Assembly (NCBI RefSeq): GCF_030247195.1
Contig: NC_080671.1
Location: 205,943,397-206,007,396 of the forward strand
Direction of reading: 5' to 3'
DNA: 64,000 nt
DNA from: Topomyia yanbarensis
Taxonomy: Eukaryota > Arthropoda > Insecta > Diptera > Culicidae
Position numbers and translations under genes: made by a program. The notes under the pieces were generated by a model, which had not been told where the DNA came from, did no database searches, and saw nothing but the letters and a program-made list of their open reading frames with translations. Positions 9,230-21,889 of the stretch are shown here, in pieces (the stretch's first letter is position 1; each line of letters starts with the position of its first letter).

Positions 9230-11679
9230 TACTGCTGGAAAAACTTGAGAAGGGTAGCGACTCTTCAACGGCAACGAATTTCGTTCGTCGGTTCGTTGCT
9301 GCTTCATGACATAAAGCCTGCTCACAATAAGTCAGGCGCTCCTACGGCATTAGGGGTTGCACCAAGGTCCATTCAGAAGAATGGCAATGACATTACTGCG
9401 GTGCGCGCCAGTAAGCCATTCGGGCTTGTTCACATAACAAGCACAATCTTTTCCGGACGGTCGCGGGAAAGATTGCTCGGCTGTCTGCCCATCTTAGGGA
9501 GACAATCCTTCGCGGAATGCGAAGACGGATCATATAGCACCTTAATCCATGCACGGTGGATGAGGATTCTGTTCATTTCGTCGGCTACTCTGAAACACAG
9601 CGCACAAAGTCGTCATGAAGCACAAGTCAAAAGGTTCGCAGCAGCCATACAATCCAGCAATGATTCCAATGTACACAATCCAACAAATTAGGAAGTACTA
9701 CAGCTTTAGTGGTATTAGTCCTCGTATATCTCGGGTGCATTTCATCGGGTTGAATTGAGCGCCATTCAACCAGGTTTGGCGTCGAACCATCACGGCTAAG
9801 AGAGCCCCTGCAGTTCGTTGCACACCAAGTGTAGCGGAGCCGGATTGAGATCCAGTATGGAAATGCACCCCCATATCACCATCGCTTACATCGCATCAAC
9901 AAGTCTATTGCTGATGATTCCAACGCCGAGGAAACGTTGGAATTGAGTTCGGGGGTCGAGACCCGCCGAAGCTCGTTCGGAAGGTCACATAGCAACAGTC
10001 CAGTGCACACTTTCACAGGAGCCTTCGCGAAAACAAATGTAGTACCACCAATCACAACACCATCGCACACAGCAAACCAGTCCGAGGGACAAGGCCCATC
10101 GAAATCATCGTATGAAAGTATAGCAGCAGTCAAGTGAATAATTTTGCTGGAGCATTCGCAAAAGCAATCGCAGTGCAGCAGCATATCGGAACAGCAGCAT
10201 GCAATTCTTCATTGGAATCCAACTCAGCAATACAGAAATGGGCACATATCGAAGCACCGCACTTCAACAAGAAGCACAATTCTCAGTATGCCCTGAGCGG
10301 CAATTTGAAATCAGCAATTCATCAGCAGAAGAACAACATTAGGAACGTTTTGCAAAGGCCAACGGGTCACCGTTCCGAAAATATCCAGTAAGTCGTCGCT
10401 GCAGTCAACGTGGCCGTGGGCGACCGCGGAGGCCACAAGGCCTCCGTTTCAGGGAAGTCCTTTTGTTATAACCTTTTGCCTTTAAAAAGCACCCTTTCAT
10501 ATATTCCAGCGTACATCAGTACGTCATCAGCTCATAGGCGGCACAAGCCCATCGAACACGTCGTCATCCAGTCGGCTCAACAGGATAACCAGAACATCGA
10601 ATACAAAGCCAGCTGGCGGTTCAGAGCCGCTGATCAGACGAATGAACCATCTTCCATCATTCAATACGTCGTCATCCAGTTGGCGACATTAGCCCGTTAA
10701 ATCATCGATACCAATGTCAGCCTGTCAGCAGCACACGCATCTCATCAAGTTACCAATCCACCTAACACACCTGAAAATTAGAAACAACGTAATGCTGCCA
10801 CTCCACCCCTCCTCCTCGTCCACTCGATGGCCACGGGCCAGTCAACATTCAGCACCAAGCACAGCATAATGTTCATGAACAAACAGCCATACGCTACAAG
10901 TGGCTTCGAGGTGCCAGCAACAACTGGGGATGGCGCGGTTCTGGTTGAAGTGACTGGAACTGCCATCCCAACATAAACCCAAGTTAAGTATTTTCAATTG
11001 TACCAATACAACAGGAATTGATCCGCTTTCCCATACAGGTATTGATGCAGATTACGACACATCAAGCTACAGGAGTAAACATCAGAATTACATAATCACT
11101 GCCGATGCAGTACATGGATCGACACTGCGAGGGGTGGAGGTGGCCAACGGAAGGAATCAACTGCGAATGGATTCTCGAATCAGCAAAGCGTCCAGATCCA
11201 GATCCGGCGAGTAGGAAACCCAGCGGAGTTCAGCTTGCAGCATGCGAGATTGTCAAGTCGCTACCGTATGGATACGGCAGGCGTCACAGTTTACATCTGC
11301 AACAAGGTCGTATGATAACAGAATCATAGTCCAGCATATAACCAACGAAACCATTAACCAACACAAGCAGACTACGAGTGGTGGGACCAGCGGAGTCGCT
11401 CGGGTCTTGTCATATTGACGCAAGCTGCATAGCAGTTGACGGAGTCGAATTCAAGTCCCCCGTCCTCGACGCCCATGGTACACCACTGAGCTTCGGCAGC
11501 AGATCGCAAGGCAGGTTGCAGAATGACCATCCTTGATCGTGTGACCACATCAACGTAATAATTATACTTCCACTGATAGATTTAATGTCAGAATTTTAGA
11601 CAGATTAGTCGCAAAGGCAATCAGCACAAATAGTACAGTTTAGTATAGTTGAAAGGCAAGTCTTTCAAGGCAGGCGGTA

Positions 11680-12202
11680 TGTTTGCGCCTAATCTATCAT
11701 CGTCAGATTAATAGGGTTTCACTGTACACATAGCATACGTGCAATCTGTATACCATTTAGATTAGATTAATTTTGTGTAGTTGTAGTAAGCATAATTTAC
11801 GCTTCTGTTGGCAGTATTGCCAAGTCAGTATATGTTTCCGGGTCAGAAAAGGTTTTCCGGTTGAACCAATAGCGTTCGTCCAAAAGTGTATCAGGACTAT
11901 AAAAGCCCAGCTCACGCCAGATCAGATGCGTTCTTTACGTTTATACGTTTTTAAGTTACTATGTGAATACAGTTTAGTTAGTATAGTCATTCGTTATTCC
12001 GTATCCGTTAGTCCGTCTATACACGTTACAAGACAGTCTAAGTTCGCTCGCTAACCGTCCTCCGTGTTCTCCGTGTCTGCCAGTCTGATATAATCCGCTA
12101 CAATAAACAGTAAAAGAGTAAAACAGAAAGCCCCAGAGTTTTACTAGGCAGATAAAGAATCTTCACCGACAAACCATACAAACGCTTTGATGTGCGAAAA
12201 CA
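11680..12202 (+). repeat. 3' LTR
   Basis: A 523 bp near-identical partner of the 5' LTR, followed by the ATACC target duplication. High LTR identity points to a fairly recent insertion despite the degenerate interior. Confidence 0.93.
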
Positions 12203-12270
12203 ATACCCTCTAAAAACCTTTAAAAAACTCATGTGAAATAACTATTGGCAGTTTTGTTTAAAGCTGTACG

Positions 12271-12414
12271 CACACACGAGGCGACAGGACACACACCACA
12301 ACAAATATTTACTATGGATACCTATTCCAACGCGGCAACAGCAACAGCGTTGGAATAGGTAGAACAAAATCCATAGTGAATATTTTTGTGGCGTGTGTCC
12401 TGTTGTCTCGTGTG
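12271..12414. repeat. 144 bp hairpin repeat
   Basis: Long imperfect palindrome: arms starting CACACACGAGGCGACAGGAC and ending GTCCTGTTGTCTCGTGTG, with CTATTCCAACGC/GCGTTGGAATAG at the apex. A partial match, CCTGTTGTCTCGTGT, occurs at about 16587. Probably a MITE. Confidence 0.7.
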
Positions 12415-12964
12415 CTGGTTGGCAAAGGTGTATTATTGTGCTCAATGAGAACAAACTATGTCGCCATTCACCTCTGATACAGAACTCCTATCCCTTACCT
12501 CCCCGCTGTCTGTACCGTTCGTTCGTTTAAAATTCTCGGAAATTGATTGCGAGCGACTTGCGTACACATTGCCAAGATCACATTGTCTACGAAGACATAC
12601 CTCTTCATCTTTTCCCTTTCCTACTAACACCACTTCTTTCCCGTGATGCTCGTAGAGATGCAGAGGTAGTCTCGATTTCTATCACCAGCGAGTGTCAAAC
12701 TAGTCTTTCTTTCCTTCCCCGGTAGAACAACATTGTACGTAGCCGGCGTCGTTATTTTATTTTTTTTGAGAGTTGTCCTACTGGAGCTGTAGAGCTAGGT
12801 TATCGGAAGGGCTCCCCATCAGAATCACTGTAACAAATTGCATCTCGTTGTAACAAAATTGGCTTTCAACCCAAAACTAATATGAATAAATGATGATCCC
12901 TAATCATGTATTTAGTGATAAAGGTTGATAAGGGGAGGTGAGATTATAAAAGATGTGCACGCTT
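12415..12964. other. non-repetitive intronic stretch
   Basis: Mixed-composition DNA with higher GC than the surrounding intron. No gene or repeat recognised. It lies immediately downstream (minus strand) of the candidate alternative exon. Confidence 0.4.
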
Positions 12965-12966
12965 AC

Positions 12967-13016
12967 CTAATCATCGTTGACGTCATCACAAGACCATGCA
13001 GGAAGCCAATGCGCAT
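12967..13016 (-). CDS. candidate alternative first coding exon of scribbler
   Basis: On the minus strand an ATG at 13016 opens a 16-codon frame (MRIGFLHGLVMTSTMI) that runs into a strong donor, ATTAG|GTAAGC, at 12966. It ends two bases into a codon (AG|), the same phase and even the same bases as exon 1, so it would splice in frame to exon 2. Upstream, 13020-13660 is GC-richer, repeat-free and open for about 70 more codons without an ATG, as in a promoter-proximal 5' exon. A palindromic TGACGTCA lies at 12979-12986. Drosophila sbb is known to give several isoforms. No transcript evidence is available, so this is a hypothesis. Confidence 0.3.
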
Positions 13017-14039
13017 GTCGCCGGTGTGGCTCTCCGAAAATGGCGAGCTTCTCGAATTCGTCCGTGTCTCTGTGCCCCGTCGAGCAAAAGCCTGGTAGCT
13101 AGCAAGCCGTTTTCTCTCGTCCGATGCGTTCCGTCCGACACTAGAAATTAGGTTCTGCTTCCTCCGTGGTCGCGCGCCGCCCACAACCGGTTGTTTTACT
13201 TCCAGGCTGATTTTCTCCGTATGATGCAAGGCCTTCCGTGTTTGGGGCCGCTGGGAAGAGGCACTGTTTGAGTTTTCAACTGTTTAACCTCACTTTAACC
13301 CCTGAGCAGCCAGCAGCGTAATCACTCCAAAACGACCACGCGGAATACCATGGAAAGAAACACTACCCGGCTCGCCTTCTCTTGCGGGTGCGATTGCCAC
13401 CTTTACTGGCCAGAGGAGTATGAAAAACTGATCGGGTAAATTTTCACGCCCAGACACCAGACACTTCCGATCGAACACCACGTTTCTTCAGGTGTCACTT
13501 GCGACAGGGAATGCTTTCGACGTCGCTGGAGCAAATTGGTGGCCGCTTCTTTCGCGGTTCCTTGAGACTGTCCGCGAGAACTTCCACGCGCTTATCGCCT
13601 GCAACAGGACACCTCTGCCTTACAATCGCCGGCTCTGGAGGAAACTCAAATTCCTCTTTTTGTGATCACGGTAGCACACCGGGCGGACTTTTTTTTATTC
13701 TTCTAATCCCTCTGCGGGAAGAGAAGTCGCCACCGACCGTACTCGGTCAACTCTTTTCTCAGACTAAAAAGCGGGGAGAAACACCACCGCTCTCGACCGT
13801 ACTCGGTCAACCCTTTTTATCAGACTACCTATTTTTATTTTGTCACCCGTTCTTCCGGGGATTTGTTTTCAAGCAAATTGTGCAGCGATCACCTCTTGCA
13901 GTACACACTAATCTCTTATTCTTCCATTTAAATTACACACTTTACTGTAACATCACACACTAACAATTGTAGACGAGACAGGAAATGTCGCCCATTAAAA
14001 CACTGCTTAAGGCCAATTGCAGCGGGCTGTGATTCTGAA
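13017..14039. other. GC-rich repeat-poor region, possible promoter area
   Basis: One of the few intronic stretches without transposon signatures. It contains a two-copy ~62 bp duplication at 13730-13830, each copy with the dyad GACCGTACTCGGTC. No gene call beyond the candidate exon at 12967-13016. Confidence 0.35.
13730..13830. repeat. two-copy 62 bp repeat with GACCGTACTCGGTC dyad
   Basis: CGACCGTACTCGGTCAAC occurs at about 13735 and 13797, and each copy is followed by pyrimidine-rich sequence and CAGACTA. The inner GACCG/CGGTC is an inverted repeat of a size that could be a protein-binding site. Confidence 0.65.
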
Positions 14040-16110
14040 TGTGATATTCATTGTACTTCGAGACTTCGCGATCGCGGGTATCATCGCGAAGGACTCGCGG
14101 GTATCATCGCGAAGGACTCGCGGGTATCATCGCGAAGGAGGCGTTTGTACGTTAATGTGTCCAATCGCGTGTGCGTTTGTATGTCACGTGTGCTAACGTG
14201 TATATAACTTCGCGTGTAAAAATTCGGTTTTACAGCCGTGTGTCTTTCGCATATTCGTGTGTGTTCTTGGATGATCGCGCGCGAACCGTGCCGTGAATCT
14301 AATACTTAATGTTTGGCGTAAAGCTCAGATGCTAGAAGAGAGTGCGATCTTTCATATCACTACAGTTCCCGGTCATGTCGCCATGGAAGGTGTTTTCTGG
14401 TAGATATGAGCTTTATTTTTTGATTGGCCCAACTGAATGTATGAACCTAAGTTGCTAAGACGGAGAGTAAAGATTTTCGGACGTGACCGATTCATGATCG
14501 CGCGAACACGGAGGTTTGTAGGTTCGCGTTTGAACCTTCGTAAGTGCTAAAACGTTCACCTTATTAGCGACGTGTTACTAAGTTTGCGCGATCGCGAGCG
14601 TAGGTGTGCGTTGTTGATCGCGAAGGCCTGAAGCGTTCATATGTTAACGTGTTTATCACGCGTGCTCGCGTGCATGTGACTACGCATGTGCAAAACTCGA
14701 TTTTGTAACCATGTGGTCGTTCACATATTCGCGTACGTTCTTGGATGGTCACGTGGGCCGTCATTTTGATATTTAGTTTTCGGTGTACAATTCACGTTCT
14801 GACAGGAAGTGAGATACCCCACATCACTAGTGTTCCCGGTCATGTCGCCGTGAAATGTAGTTTCCAGTGGATATGAGATATTTCTTTTAATTGGTCCAAT
14901 TGAAGGCATGGACCTAGTCTACTGATACCAAGAGTAGAAACTTCCGGAAGTGGCTGATTCATGCGAAACCAGGAGTTTTTGAGTTCACGCTTGAGACCGC
15001 GTTTGAAGATTTACAAGCGCTGATACGTTCACTTGATCACCGGGACGTTATCATGTTTGCAAGATCGTGGGTGTAGGTGTCGTGGACGGTCACGAAGGGC
15101 TCAAGCATTTGTATGTTAACGGGTTGTTACGTGTATATGACTTCGCGGGTATAATTTAGACTTCATAACCATGTGGCGTGTATTCTTGAATGATCGTACG
15201 CGGACCGCGAAACTGGAGATTATTTTTTAGTGTAAAGTACAGATGGTAGAAGAAAATCAGTTTCCCCATATCACAAGAGTTCCCGGTCATGTCGCCATGG
15301 AACGTGTTGTCTAGTGAATATGAGCATCATTTTTTTATTGGTCCAACTGAGGGCATGAGTCTAGGCTGCTAGAACCGAAGTTAGACTTCCGGACTGGACC
15401 GTTTCATGATCGCGCGAGTGGTGGGTTAATGCTTGAGACCGCGTTTGTAAGTTTATAGGTGCTACAACGTTTGCTTAACTACCGGGGTGTTTAATGTTGG
15501 TGAAATCGTGGGCGTAAGTATGTGTAGATGATTGCAATTGCACGGTCGCGTTTGTGACCAGGTTTGTGTTATCGCGAAGACAACGAGCGTTTGTACCTAT
15601 ATGAGTATAGATATAGTATAGATATATAGTAATTATAGAAATGATAAAATACCAAATAAAGATGCAAAGAGATTGATTTGAAGTGTAAAAATTGACCGAT
15701 ATTATTTTGATATACATGAGTAATAGAAAAGCAAACTAATAGAAGCACAGATAAAACAGACTAATAAAGTAGAATTGAAAAAAACATGTAACATGTAATC
15801 AAACAATATAAACTCGTCTAGAATTTTAATCATGCTATACTGACCGGGAATGGATGATTCACATGCGTCGGTAGGTTAATTGTACCTTAATTGAATCAAT
15901 CCGACCTTCCCGAATGGATACAATTGAATGCACAAATTGAACACCGGAAGTATTAACCACTATTTTATCATATACACTAGTTCTGCGTCCATTCCCTCGC
16001 CCAACTGTCACAAATACTCAGAGGAACACATACACAGATAGACATACGACTAGCACATAACAATTGTACACTAGTACTAAAAACTACAAAACCAATAGGT
16101 TTCTACCTAT
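14040..16110. repeat. degenerate ~455 bp tandem repeat family, copy A
   Basis: Three diverged units, each with TTCCCGGTCATGTCGCC (about 14366, 14833, 15281), preceded by CG-rich words such as GATCGCGCG and followed by GACCGATTCATGATCGCG. A 23-24 bp CG-rich unit, GCGGGTATCATCGCGAAG, is tandem at 14074-14140. The distal part (15848-16090) matches 56290-56570. The same family recurs at 54440-56575 and in part at 59345-59590. No coding frame. Confidence 0.75.
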
Positions 16111-17260
16111 GTATTTATTAAATTAATTTAATTAGCCTGTGTACGATAACGAAGTCGATCGATAAATGGACACACAATGACCTTCACTATGAGCCCTGTC
16201 CACCAACCCTACCATTAAACTGTGGGACAATGTTTGCAAACGTGGTTCATAGCAAAAGTGGCTGAAGGTCCATAAGCCCTCTCGGTCTTCTCGATGCGCC
16301 CCAATCGAGGCGTAATGCAATAACCATCTTAAATCAACTGTCTGTCAGAGGTTTTGTAGCACTGATGCACCGAATATGCCTGATGTTGTTTGCAACACCA
16401 TCAATCTAGAAGAGGGAGACGTAGCTAGCGTCGTTATTGACCACTTTATGAAAATGTTAGCTCAGTGAAATATGCACAGTGAGAATGATGTGCCACTCTC
16501 AAGCATTGGTTCATTGTGCATTTTCACTCATTCGGTCAATCACGATGTGCAACTACGGGCAGTCTTCCTAAGCTAAGCTGTTTCCTGTTGTCTCGTGTAT
16601 TAACAGCGCAAAAGCCACATCTAGCATTATTAGGCGCTATAAATAATCATAACCGAACTGCACATAGAGCAACTATGAAACACAACTATTAATCTGTGCT
16701 GTTTGAATTTCTTTCAAGCACAACTCAGTCGAACTAAAGCAAAAGATCACTCAAATGGCTGGGTAAACCGAGCAATCGGGTGAATCAAAAGTTTACTTGC
16801 AAGAAAGATAAAGTCAAAAAATGCTGTTGTCGAAAAGACAAAAATGATACAATGCCACAATAATAAACATGAAAAAAATCTTATAATGTTCAACGTTGGT
16901 TTAAGTTCGACGCTGCTTCTTCAATATTTTGCTCATTCGACAAAAACATCAACGACAAAAACAATACCAAAAACAACAACAACAAACTATTTCTTTTATT
17001 ATTTAGGTACCAACCAAGCAAAAGGGAAACGCTACATCGCTTATTAGGTTCTTTACTGATACAGTTAACCTCACTTTTCTTGACATTACACACTTGTTTA
17101 CATAGACTTAGAAAATTTTGTGGACGACTAGATTCGCTCAAAGGAATGTAAACAGTACAAGCGAACTGTCAAAAATGAACACTCGAGTTCATTTGTGGCG
17201 TCACCGTAAAGTATTCAGTTGAGTTCTACAAGATGACGACACGAATGAACTCATGATGAA
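16111..17260. other. intronic stretch without recognised features
   Basis: AT-rich. Only a short match to the hairpin at 12271-12414 (about 16587-16607) and scattered simple words are visible. No gene seen. Confidence 0.5.
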
Positions 17261-17404
17261 TGAAGTTCATGTTTGACAATTCTCGGTGGTTTGTTTACTT
17301 TGTCAGTTGCGTGAGTGCGAGTGCAACGGGTTCTCATCTGTTAAATTCGAACTCACGTAACTTCCATGTAAACAAACCACCGAGAATTGTCAAACGAAGT
17401 TCAT
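17261..17404. repeat. hairpin repeat with 37 bp arms
   Basis: GTTTGACAATTCTCGGTGGT at 17271 is mirrored by ACCACCGAGAATTGTCAAAC ending at about 17394, with GAAGTTCAT outside on both sides and a ~70 bp loop. Probably a small MITE. Confidence 0.75.
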
Positions 17405-20129
17405 CCGGCTCATTTTGTAGGGTTATGTCGGTTGGTGTAAAACCTAGTTAGCGCGTGCTTAACTAACCGCCAGAGTTACCAAAAATACAGAATAATCTGC
17501 ATTTACACAGATTTTTCAGCCATTTTCAGACCAAGAATCTGTATGTACAGATATGCAGATTTTTGCATCTATGTACAGATATACAGATTTTTGAAAATGT
17601 TACTGAAACAACTGTTAGAAATATTTTTTTCAGTTTCAATGAAACTTCCCTTTGTCTTTATCAGCTAAACCTTCTATGTTTTAATTAACTTCATTTTTGA
17701 GAGTGGTAGCTCACTCAGCAAGGTAAAGGTTAGTAATACACTTAAGTTCGCACTCAACAAACGCCTGGCTGTGCTCTACTCCCAGAAACGTTAATTATAA
17801 AGTTCGTTAATTTTCCAAAAATTCGACAGCTACATTGGGTAACTTAATGTATATTACATTATATATCAAAATCTCCATTAGATGAAGAATAAAATTATTC
17901 TTCCATTATTCATATCTATAAAGCTCAACTTTCAGAATGTAAATTATCAGAAAGATTTGTATTGTTTTTTTTAAGAACATTGAACAGATTCTTGTTTGAC
18001 AAATTTCAACAACAGGAGTTAGTATCTTCAATAGATAATCCAGCCAAAGGTTAAACAACTCAATTGATTCGATACAGATTTCGACACAATAAAAAAAGAA
18101 AAGACAATACAGATGAAAAGATTTTTTAGGATAAAAAACAGATTTCCTTTTGACAACCCTGCTAACCGCAGGCTCCTTTGCATCTTTTTTCAGTAGCAAT
18201 ACACTCGAAAAACACTACATTTGTGTTCAGCCGAGTCAAAAACAAAATACGGCATGTGTAAACGAATCTTTTTTTTTTCAAAAAACATCACAGTAACAAA
18301 TAGATAATAATTAATCAAGTCACCACTACTACATTATGTCGCTATCGAACAGAGTAAATGAAATAATTAAATTGTGTAAATAAATTGTGGGGGTATGAGG
18401 TGGGACCATCATCATCATCATCCATTAAAAATGTATTGTGTATGTGTGATAAAGTGCAGTTATGTGTATATGAGTATGTGTGATGCAAACGCATGCTTTT
18501 TGTAGTTTCATCGCGTAGCAAGAGGAAGAACATTCGAATGCGTGGTGTTATGAATAAATAATGTTTAACGCATGGTTTATATTATGGTACGGATTTTCTC
18601 AAGTAATTCTTTCGAGCTTTATTGCCACTTGTATAACAATTATAACGAAGAAGAGCTGTTCTGCAAGCAGATTATATACGCTGTTACTAGGACTCATTCA
18701 CTTAAAAGTGACGCACGCTTCGTAGTGAGCTATCCGGTTCGTGTTGTGATTTTTCGGAACACTGTTGATCAATAATCTGACGGTCAATGAAAATTTTTCA
18801 TCAATATTATTTGAAAATCTCATATTAGATTATACTTTTCATTTCTTTTTGTAATATAACTATGAATCACGTTCAATTTAATTCTTATTTTTTTGGTCGG
18901 CTTGAGATAATACTGAAAAAAAATGCAAAAAAAACATAGTTTCCGTGTATTTCAATTGTTAACATGACGTAATTATATACCGAGTCGTTTGTATCGAATC
19001 AAAAACGAATCCAATCATCTAAACACCGTGTCGGTCTTACCCCAACAGCGCACATTTTCGTTAAATGCTCAATTAACAGTATTGAAATACTCAAACATAT
19101 CTTCAATACACACAAATAACGATATGAAGAGTAGAATAGAATGTGTGACACAAAAACTGATTATTTTCAAAGCTTTTGTGTTATTAAAACCTTAAAATGT
19201 ATCAACTAAAAATAACATCCAAAAGCGCATCAACTTTGCTATCGCTTGTTTTGTTTATTTCATTGACGTTTAATGAACCCATATGGCATCGATGTGTATC
19301 GAAATGCCTAAAATAATCGTACTAATAATATTCTGTCATAATTGTATGATTTGTCTCGTAAATTATTCGTCGTGTGATCGAGTCCAACTCAGGAAAAATT
19401 TCAGTGTCAGTTGCATCTCCCCGGTATCACAGACAAATAGATGTAACACAAGATGAATTTTTATCAATTATAAAAAAGCGCCATATCACCGAGCGTGGCG
19501 CTAGTGAAGAGATTTTGACATAGCTAAATGCGTTACTTATCTTACGCACCATAGTTGAAAAGAAAAATTTGATATGGTTGCGAGAATTACATTTTGTGCA
19601 ATGTGTTCAACAGATGTCGTTAGTACGATTTTTTTTAGAATTTTCTTCAAGCGAAGTCTGTTACAATAGAAACCAAAGATTTGGGAAAGAAATTGTACTG
19701 ACAAGATTTTTTTGTTACATAGGCGTCAATATTTCACGCCGGTGCGCTGCCGCCGATAGGGTCTTTCGCTTACGCCGCCACCGGTCAAAAATACATCCGC
19801 GCACATATCTACTCTGGAGGTATTGAAATAAACTAAAATGTAAAAATTGATCACATCATGAGATCCAGTTGTTGTACAACCCAAGTAACAATCGAAGTTT
19901 TATAGCATGCTACAAGTGCAATCTAAGTTTTGTGAGCGGATATAAAACTACCATAAAACCTCAATTGTTACTAGGGAAGGATTATTTGTTAGTGTCATTT
20001 CAATCGATCAAGTCAAATCCATGTATTTTGAAAGGTCGTTTGTTTGTTTGGAATATCATTGACAGATAATCATGACAGTTGTCTTCACTCTCCTTACATA
20101 CACTCTGGTTAAAACTATAGGTATGTGGA
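17405..20129. other. AT-rich intronic stretch
   Basis: No supported gene. A CCGTGTCGGTCTTACCCC segment at about 19027 is related to the subterminal motif of the element at 6417-7730. Otherwise nothing recognised. Confidence 0.45.
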
Positions 20130-21147
20130 TACCTGTATACTGCACTACATCTTGGCAAGTAACATTTCAATGAAATCAGTCGAAATACTGCTTGTTTGAC
20201 ACTACAATAATATGAAATCGGTTGTATCGATCGTGCCGGAATTCTAGTGGAAATCAAACGGAACTCCACCACGAAATTTATTTTTATTGAATTTATGTCT
20301 TTGTCGTATCTGAAAATTTAATTATGAATTCAGCACTATTTTACCAAGGAGATCTCCACAAAGTATTCGGAATGCAAGAATATGAGTAAACAAAACGTTT
20401 TTACTAACATCTTGGGGACACATATTTAGGATAAATTAATAAAAATATAAAATACATAAATTCATCGGAGGCATGAATGTAAAGTCTTAAAAGGCGTTCA
20501 TGAAAATCTAGCCTCGTTTCCTAAGTCTTTTCACACTCAACTCAACTCCAGCTCTTGTTCAATACACACGTTAGTTACGTTACATTCCGCCGTTAATTTT
20601 CATTTAAACTGAAACTTAAACAATCAAAAATTGAGCACTACAGATGACGAATTCATCGGATTTTCCAATGAAGAAATTGTGCTAGAGGGGTAAGTGTATT
20701 TTGTATGTTTATCGATAATGAATTTATGTCTTTTGTATTTTTATCGATTTATCCTAAATATCTGATTACAAGATATTAGTAAAAATGTTTTGCTTACTCA
20801 TATTCTAGCATTTCCATTACTTTGCGAAAATCTCCTTGATAAAACAGAGCTGAATTTAGTATTCCAATTCCCGATACGACAGAGACATAAAATCACTACA
20901 AAAGTTTATCCTAGTCCAACTTTTCGTAAAACATGTAGACACTAATTATTTTATGGTAAGAATTTATAGCATGATGTACCTGTCAAACTAATCTGAACTT
21001 AGAGGTGGAGTTCTGATTGATTTCCACCAGACTTCCGGCACAAACTAAGGAACCAATTTGATTTGAGGCGGTATTCTGGCGAAAATTTGCCAAGAATTCC
21101 GGCTGATTTGATTGAAATGCTACTTACCAAGATGTAGTGGCACCATG
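20130..21147. repeat. ~1 kb imperfect foldback
   Basis: Long inverted repeat. CACTACATCTTGGCAAGTAA at about 20146 pairs with the complement of TACTTACCAAGATGTAGTGG ending near 21140. Inner segments also pair: AATATGAGTAAACAAAACGT near 20380 with the complement of CAAAACATTTTTACTAATAT-type sequence near 20795, and TTTAGGATAAAT with ATTTATCCTAAA. The arms are several hundred bp, the loop about 20460-20690. No protein coding seen; a transposon-derived hairpin. Confidence 0.7.
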
Positions 21148-21154
21148 TCATAAC

Positions 21155-21550
21155 GTCCCAAGGGTGGTGTCATAACATCCGAAATCAAACTGGTCAAAAG
21201 ATCTGAAATTATACTTGTGTCAAAACTCCCGAAAGAGGTGCTGCGTCATAATGTCCGGGATCTTATGGCACGCCCTGGGATTGGAATATTATGAGGCAGC
21301 GGTATTGCGTCATAAATGACGCATTCATAGTTTCAGATATTATGACGCATAGGCACTGCATAGATATTATGACGCATAGGCACTGCGTCATAACGTCCCA
21401 GGTCATAAGGTCCCAAAAGGGGGAGCTCCATAACGTTGTGGAGCTGGGACATTATGACGCACAAGGGATGCGTCATAGGCTCCGAAAATGAGTATGTGTC
21501 ATAAAGTCTGGAACCTTATGACACACATCCGTTTTCGAATGTTATGACGC
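21155..21550. repeat. degenerate GCGTCATAA minisatellite
   Basis: About 15 loosely spaced occurrences, in both orientations, of ATTATGACGCA / TGCGTCATAA with variable GGGACCTT-like spacers. Two adjacent units, ATTATGACGCATAGGCACTGC, are nearly identical (about 21339 and 21368). Confidence 0.75.
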
Positions 21551-21889
21551 ACCCGTTGTCGGAAGCGGCGGCCACCAAACCCGGAAGGTCTCGCTTATGC
21601 GATAAAGCCAAAGGCTATGTTTGAAAGAAGAAACAAACGTAACGAATTCCTGAAAAAAAAATTTTTTTTCTTCGGTGAAAACATGGTACGTAACGAGCTA
21701 GCTAACACCTTCTCCCCGCTATGTCACAACTTGTCGTACCCCCTCCCCCCTCTAAAAGCGTTACGTAATTTATGAATGGTCCCTAAGTAAACTGAGCAAA
21801 CGAACAGTACAACAGTTTGCTTGTGAACTTATTTGGCATCAAGATTCAAGTAACTGCTCATGTTTGAAAGAAGGAGTCAACCGTTAAGT

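Larger units (their letters stand above)
8018..12202 (+). mobile_element. BEL/Pao-type LTR retrotransposon, degenerate internal region
   Basis: Long terminal repeats (8018-8546 and 11680-12202) bound a 4185 bp insertion flanked by the 5 bp duplication ATACC (8013-8017 and 12203-12207). The LTRs start TGTTTGCGCC and end CGAAAACA. A purine-biased GGCAGGCGGTA precedes the 3' LTR. Inside, only a gag-like segment is recognisable, with a CHLC...HC knuckle fragment; no protease, reverse transcriptase or integrase can be read. Length (4.2 kb against the usual 6-9 kb) and frame breaks mark it as non-autonomous. The BEL/Pao assignment rests on the LTR start and the gag style, not on a pol gene. Confidence 0.85.

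Noticed and set aside
14074..14140. CRISPR-like short repeats
   Set aside because: Head-to-tail CG-rich 23-24 bp units without unique spacers, in a clearly eukaryotic intron.
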